Source of the DNA: Actinoplanes lobatus
GTDB lineage: Bacteria > Actinomycetota > Actinomycetes > Mycobacteriales > Micromonosporaceae
Reading direction: 5' to 3'
DNA: 64,000 nt
Assembly (NCBI RefSeq): GCF_014205215.1
Contig: NZ_JACHNC010000001.1
Coordinates: 4,345,001-4,409,000, forward strand
The stretch's first letter is position 1; each line of letters starts with the position of its first letter. This document shows positions 49,870-64,000 of this stretch, piece after piece. Position numbers and translations under genes: made by a program. Under the pieces are notes generated by a model. That model was not told the DNA's origin. It saw nothing but the letters and a program-made list of their open reading frames with translations, and searched no databases.

Positions 49870-51017
49870 GCGGCGGCTCCGGTCGGGGCGGTGGCACGGA
49901 CCAGGAAACGGCCGTCGCCGGTGGGCTGTGCGGTGAGCGAGCCGCCGATCGCGGCCAGGCGCTCGCCCAGCCCGGCCAGCCCGGTGCCGGCCGGATCGGA
50001 ACCGGTCGCCGCGCCGTCGTTGACCACCTCGAGGACCGCCGAGCCGTCGGCCGCCCGCAACGACACCCGGCACCAGGTGGCCGAGCTGTGCCGCAGGATG
50101 TTGGTGGCGCTCTCCCGCACCACCCAGGCGAACGGGGCGGCCGTCTCCGGTCCGACGGCTCCCGGCGGCAGGTCGATCTCGCAGCGCACCCCGTCGGCCT
50201 CCAGGATCGCGCGGACACTGTCCAGTTCGGAGGCCAGGTCCAGGACCCGGTAACCGCGGACCGCCTCCCGGATCTGGCGCAGGCTGTCCTGCGCCAGACC
50301 GCGGACCACCGTCATCTCCTCGGCGGCGCGGGCCGCGTCTATGGTGGCGAGCTTGCCGGCCAGCTCGCTCTTCACGGCGATCACCGACAGGCTGTGGCCG
50401 ACCAGATCGTGCAGGTCACGGGCGAACCGCAGCCGCTCCTCGGTGACCGCGAGCCGGGCCTCGGCGTCCTTGCTGGCGTGCGCCTGCTCACCCAGATCCA
50501 GGATCCAGATCCAGAGCTTGTTCGCGTACGGGACGGTCAGGCACATGACCCCGTAGACGATCGCCGCCACCTCGACCGGGAACTCCTGGATGCCGGGGTT
50601 CACCGACAGCAGGAGCACGCAGAACACGGCGGTGCCGGCCGCCAGCAGGATGCTCGCCAGCCGCCCGGCCCGGACCGTCACCACACTCACCCAGGCGATC
50701 GCGACCATGCCGAAGCCGGACGGGTCGGCGTCCTGTACGAGCAGGATCACCAGGACCGCGATGCCGGAGTACAGCGCGTAGCGGCGGCTCTCCCGGGCCT
50801 CCTCCGGCCAGCGCACCGACACCGCCCGGATGAAGCGCCAGACGTACCAGTTGAAGACGGCCAGCGCGACACCGGCGACGGCGAACCGCACCGGGTCGGC
50901 CCGGCCCTCGGAGATGTGCAGGACGGCGCCGGCGAGAGCGCCGAACCAGGCCAGGACCAGGGTGAACGCCAGACTCCACATGGTCAGCCGGCGAGCGCGG
51001 TGTACTGCGGCGGTCAT
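49866..51017 (-). CDS. NarL-system sensor histidine kinase (HisKA_3)
   Basis: 383 residues from ATG 51017. Five to six N-terminal membrane segments (about 10-165) without a large extracytoplasmic domain, then a coiled coil, a HisKA_3 dimerisation domain with phospho-His in RFARDLHDLVGHSLSV, and a short HATPase (VRESATNILRHS, GTGLAGLGERL). Such intramembrane-sensing kinases, next to ABC-2 exporters, usually detect membrane-active peptides or lipids. This supports a role in sensing the product or related antibiotics (inference). Confidence 0.93.
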   Translation of the reverse strand: MTAAVHRARRLTMWSLAFTLVLAWFGALAGAVLHISEGRADPVRFAVAGVALAVFNWYVWRFIRAVSVRWPEEARESRRYALYSGIAVLVILLVQDADPSGFGMVAIAWVSVVTVRAGRLASILLAAGTAVFCVLLLSVNPGIQEFPVEVAAIVYGVMCLTVPYANKLWIWILDLGEQAHASKDAEARLAVTEERLRFARDLHDLVGHSLSVIAVKSELAGKLATIDAARAAEEMTVVRGLAQDSLRQIREAVRGYRVLDLASELDSVRAILEADGVRCEIDLPPGAVGPETAAPFAWVVRESATNILRHSSATWCRVSLRAADGSAVLEVVNDGAATGSDPAGTGLAGLGERLAAIGGSLTAQPTGDGRFLVRATAPTGAAA

Positions 51018-51035
51018 GGCGGACACCCTAGCTTT

Positions 51036-51791
51036 TCAGCCGCGCCGCGGATCCCAGCGGAAATACCGCCGGGCCACCACCGCGGCGACCGCCACCCACG
51101 CCGCCAGCAGTCCGAGGTTCGGCAGCACGCCCTGCCCAGCGTTGTCGGTGGAGCCCAGGAAGCCGGTCCGGATCAGCTCGGTGACCGGGGTCATCGGCAG
51201 GTACCCGGCGATCCGGCCCAACCGCTCCGGCAGCGCGTCCAACGGCACGATCGCCGGCGACAGGAACAGGCAGAGGAACATGAACGGCACGGTCGCGATC
51301 TGCGCCAGCTCCCCGGTCGAGCTGAACCCGGAGATCACCATCGAGACCAGGCTGAACAGGCCCGCCGCGCCGAGCACCCCGGCCAGAAGCAGCAGCGGAT
51401 TCTCCGGCAGGCCGACGCCGAGCGGCACCGCGGCCACGCACAGCGCGACCACCTGGAGCAGGTAGACGGCGGTCGCCCCGGCCGCGCTGCCGCCCAGGAT
51501 CGCGGTCGCCGAGGCCGGGCCGCCGAGCAGCCGCTTCAGGATCAGCTCCTCCCGGCGGGTGGTGTAGAAGCCGGCCAGATTGACCAGCGGGGCGAACAGC
51601 GCCAGCGTGGCCACCTGCCCGGTCAGCATGAACGGGACCTGGTCGGCGGCCTGCGACCGGGCCGTGAAGATCAGGAAACCGGCTACCAGCAACGGCATCA
51701 GCACGGCGTTGGTCAGCGCCGACCGGTTCCGCATGATCAGCAGGATGTCGACCCGGGCCAGCCGGACGGTGTGCTTGAGATCGGTGGTCAT
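51036..51791 (-). CDS. ABC-2 type transporter permease
   Basis: 251 residues with six membrane segments; typical ABC-2 features are RVDILLIMRNRSALTNAVLMP at the start and LFSLVSMVISGFSSTGELAQ. Partner of the ATPase upstream, with ATG overlapping its stop (51788-51791). Probably exports a drug, lipid or lipopeptide; position opposite the megasynthase makes the product a candidate. Confidence 0.9.
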   Translation of the reverse strand: MTTDLKHTVRLARVDILLIMRNRSALTNAVLMPLLVAGFLIFTARSQAADQVPFMLTGQVATLALFAPLVNLAGFYTTRREELILKRLLGGPASATAILGGSAAGATAVYLLQVVALCVAAVPLGVGLPENPLLLLAGVLGAAGLFSLVSMVISGFSSTGELAQIATVPFMFLCLFLSPAIVPLDALPERLGRIAGYLPMTPVTELIRTGFLGSTDNAGQGVLPNLGLLAAWVAVAAVVARRYFRWDPRRG

Positions 51792-52753
51792 CGGCTCTCC
51801 TCCACGATGGTCAGGAAGACGTCCTCCAGCGAGGCCGGGCGCACCGACAGCCGGTTCAGGGTGACGTTGCGGGAGGTGGCCCAGGCCAACAGGGTGGCCA
51901 CGGTCCGGTGGGCCCGGCCGTCCGGTTCGCCGCTGGTCACCGTGTACCGGGCGGTCGGCCGCCCGTCGTCCACCACGATCTCCGGGGCGGCCCCGTCGAT
52001 CCGGGGCAGCGAGTCGATCGGCGCCTCGGCCGGCACCAGGAACGCGATCCGGTCACCGTGACCGGCCACCACCTCCGGCACCGTCCCGGCGATCCGGATC
52101 TCACCCCGGTGCATGATCGCCACCCGGTCGGCGAGCCGCTCCGCCTCCTCCAGGTAGTGGGTGGTCAGCAGCACCGTGGTGCCGGCCGCCACCAGATCCT
52201 GGATCAGCCGCCAGGTGGCGATCCGGGCCTCCGGGTCCATGCCGGTGGTCGGCTCGTCGAGGAACAGCACCTCGGGGCGGCCGACGACGGCCAGAGCCAG
52301 GTCCAGACGGCGCTTCTGGCCACCGGAGAGCTGTCGTACGCGTACGCCCGCCTTGTCGGTCAGCCCGACCAGCGCCAGGGCCGCCACCCTTTCCATCGGC
52401 CTGACGTGCAGGTCACGCCACAGGTCCACGGTCTCGGCCACGGTCAGATCGCCGATCAGGCCACTCTCCTGGAGCATGATCCCGACCCGGGGGCGCAGCG
52501 CCCTCCGCGACCGGTACGGGTCCAGCCCCAGCAACCGCACCGTCCCACCGGCGGCCGGCCGGAACCCCTCCAGCACCTCGATGGTGGTCGTCTTGCCGGC
52601 CCCGTTCGTGCCCAGCAGCGCGAACAGGCCCCCGGACGGGACGGTGAAATCGATGCCCTTGACCGCCTCGAACTCGCCGTAGCTCTGGCGCAGGCCGGCC
52701 ACCTCGACGGCGGTATCGGTGCCGGTCAGTGTCTGCGTGCTCATGTCCACCAT
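51788..52753 (-). CDS. ABC transporter ATP-binding protein (DrrA-like)
   Basis: 321 residues. Walker A LGTNGAGKTTTIE, signature RQLSGGQKRR, Walker B LFLDEPTTG and the switch His in LLTTHYLEEAE. The C-terminal extension (about 230-321) is of the DrrA/CcmA type. ATG 52753; another ATG three codons later. First gene of the leftward set with permease, kinase and regulator. Divergent from the megasynthase (start 52837), sharing an 83-bp region with an inverted repeat. Confidence 0.95.
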   Translation of the reverse strand: MVDMSTQTLTGTDTAVEVAGLRQSYGEFEAVKGIDFTVPSGGLFALLGTNGAGKTTTIEVLEGFRPAAGGTVRLLGLDPYRSRRALRPRVGIMLQESGLIGDLTVAETVDLWRDLHVRPMERVAALALVGLTDKAGVRVRQLSGGQKRRLDLALAVVGRPEVLFLDEPTTGMDPEARIATWRLIQDLVAAGTTVLLTTHYLEEAERLADRVAIMHRGEIRIAGTVPEVVAGHGDRIAFLVPAEAPIDSLPRIDGAAPEIVVDDGRPTARYTVTSGEPDGRAHRTVATLLAWATSRNVTLNRLSVRPASLEDVFLTIVEESR

Positions 52754-52803
52754 GGTTCGCGAACACGCGGGACGACGGCAGTCGCCGCCGTCAGCGGTCC
52801 GCC

Positions 52804-52817
52804 ATGACAGATGTCAT
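52804..52817. promoter_or_regulatory. Inverted repeat between ABC operon and megasynthase
   Basis: ATGACA-GA-TGTCAT, arms perfect over 6 bp. It sits 20 bp before the megasynthase start and 51 bp before the ABC ATPase start; a candidate site for the NarL-type regulator or another dimeric factor. Confidence 0.45.
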
Positions 52818-52836
52818 CTCTCGGTAGGGTTCGATC

Positions 52837-64000
<11,164 letters not shown>

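Overview
The window is high-GC actinobacterial DNA. GTG starts are common, genes often overlap by 1-30 bp, and the family mix suggests Micromonosporaceae (Actinoplanes-like): PF04672-type methyltransferase, SigE-family sigma factors, YccF, DUF3159, mycothiol-type DinB and TrmB/LuxR-type regulators. The genus is an inference from content. No rRNA, tRNA or CRISPR array was seen.

Layout. 1-5.9 kb: tail of an HxlR regulator, an arylamine N-acetyltransferase coupled to a TPR-GGDEF diguanylate cyclase, an MFS transporter, an SGNH-type secreted protein with Ala at the nucleophile position, and a Ser/Pro-rich membrane protein. 5.9-7.3 kb: gene-free, with palindromic repeats and a 355-bp CCG tract. 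7.3-18.4 kb: DUF2231 protein, WYL and TetR regulators, GNAT, alpha/beta hydrolase, FAD oxidoreductase, methyltransferase. 16.2-23.7 kb: a TetR-controlled acyl-CoA cluster (aminotransferase, acyl-CoA dehydrogenase, TetR; divergent SRPBCC-thiolase-like-crotonase fusion and acyl-CoA synthetase). 25.0-28.2 kb: a second TetR regulon (DHA2 MFS pump, TetR, LPG-synthase-like membrane protein) with four matched operator boxes.

28.2-37.6 kb: DinB, an RNA-ligase-like protein, two secreted cell-wall-type proteins sharing near-identical 53-residue FG-GAP/VCBS repeats, an ISAs1-family insertion (32946-34311, 10-bp target duplication) that split the likely promoter of a TrmB/LuxR regulator, a hidden 45-codon peptide gene and an MFS transporter. 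A tandem cluster of 48-nt palindromes follows. 37.6-52.8 kb: two sigma/membrane-partner pairs, a PepSY protein, an OmpR-type two-component system, an MBL hydrolase, DUF3159, an orphan molybdopterin oxidoreductase, and a NarL-type two-component system next to an ABC-2 exporter.

52.8-64.0 kb: one uninterrupted reading frame of more than 3,720 codons, cut by the window end, encodes a hybrid megasynthase: FAAL-ACP-KS-AT-KR-ACP-C-A-PCP-C. Its logic predicts a lipopeptide: a fatty acid is activated as acyl-AMP, extended by one malonyl unit, reduced to a beta-hydroxyacyl chain and condensed with amino acids. Several linkers, and one position inside the last C domain, carry in-frame tandem repeats, the longest about 33 copies of an 18-bp unit. 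The divergent ABC/NarL genes are candidates for export, immunity and control. Two repeat phenomena stand out: the fixed-length 48-nt palindrome family (ten full copies in three gene-free stretches) and the in-frame repeat expansions of the megasynthase.
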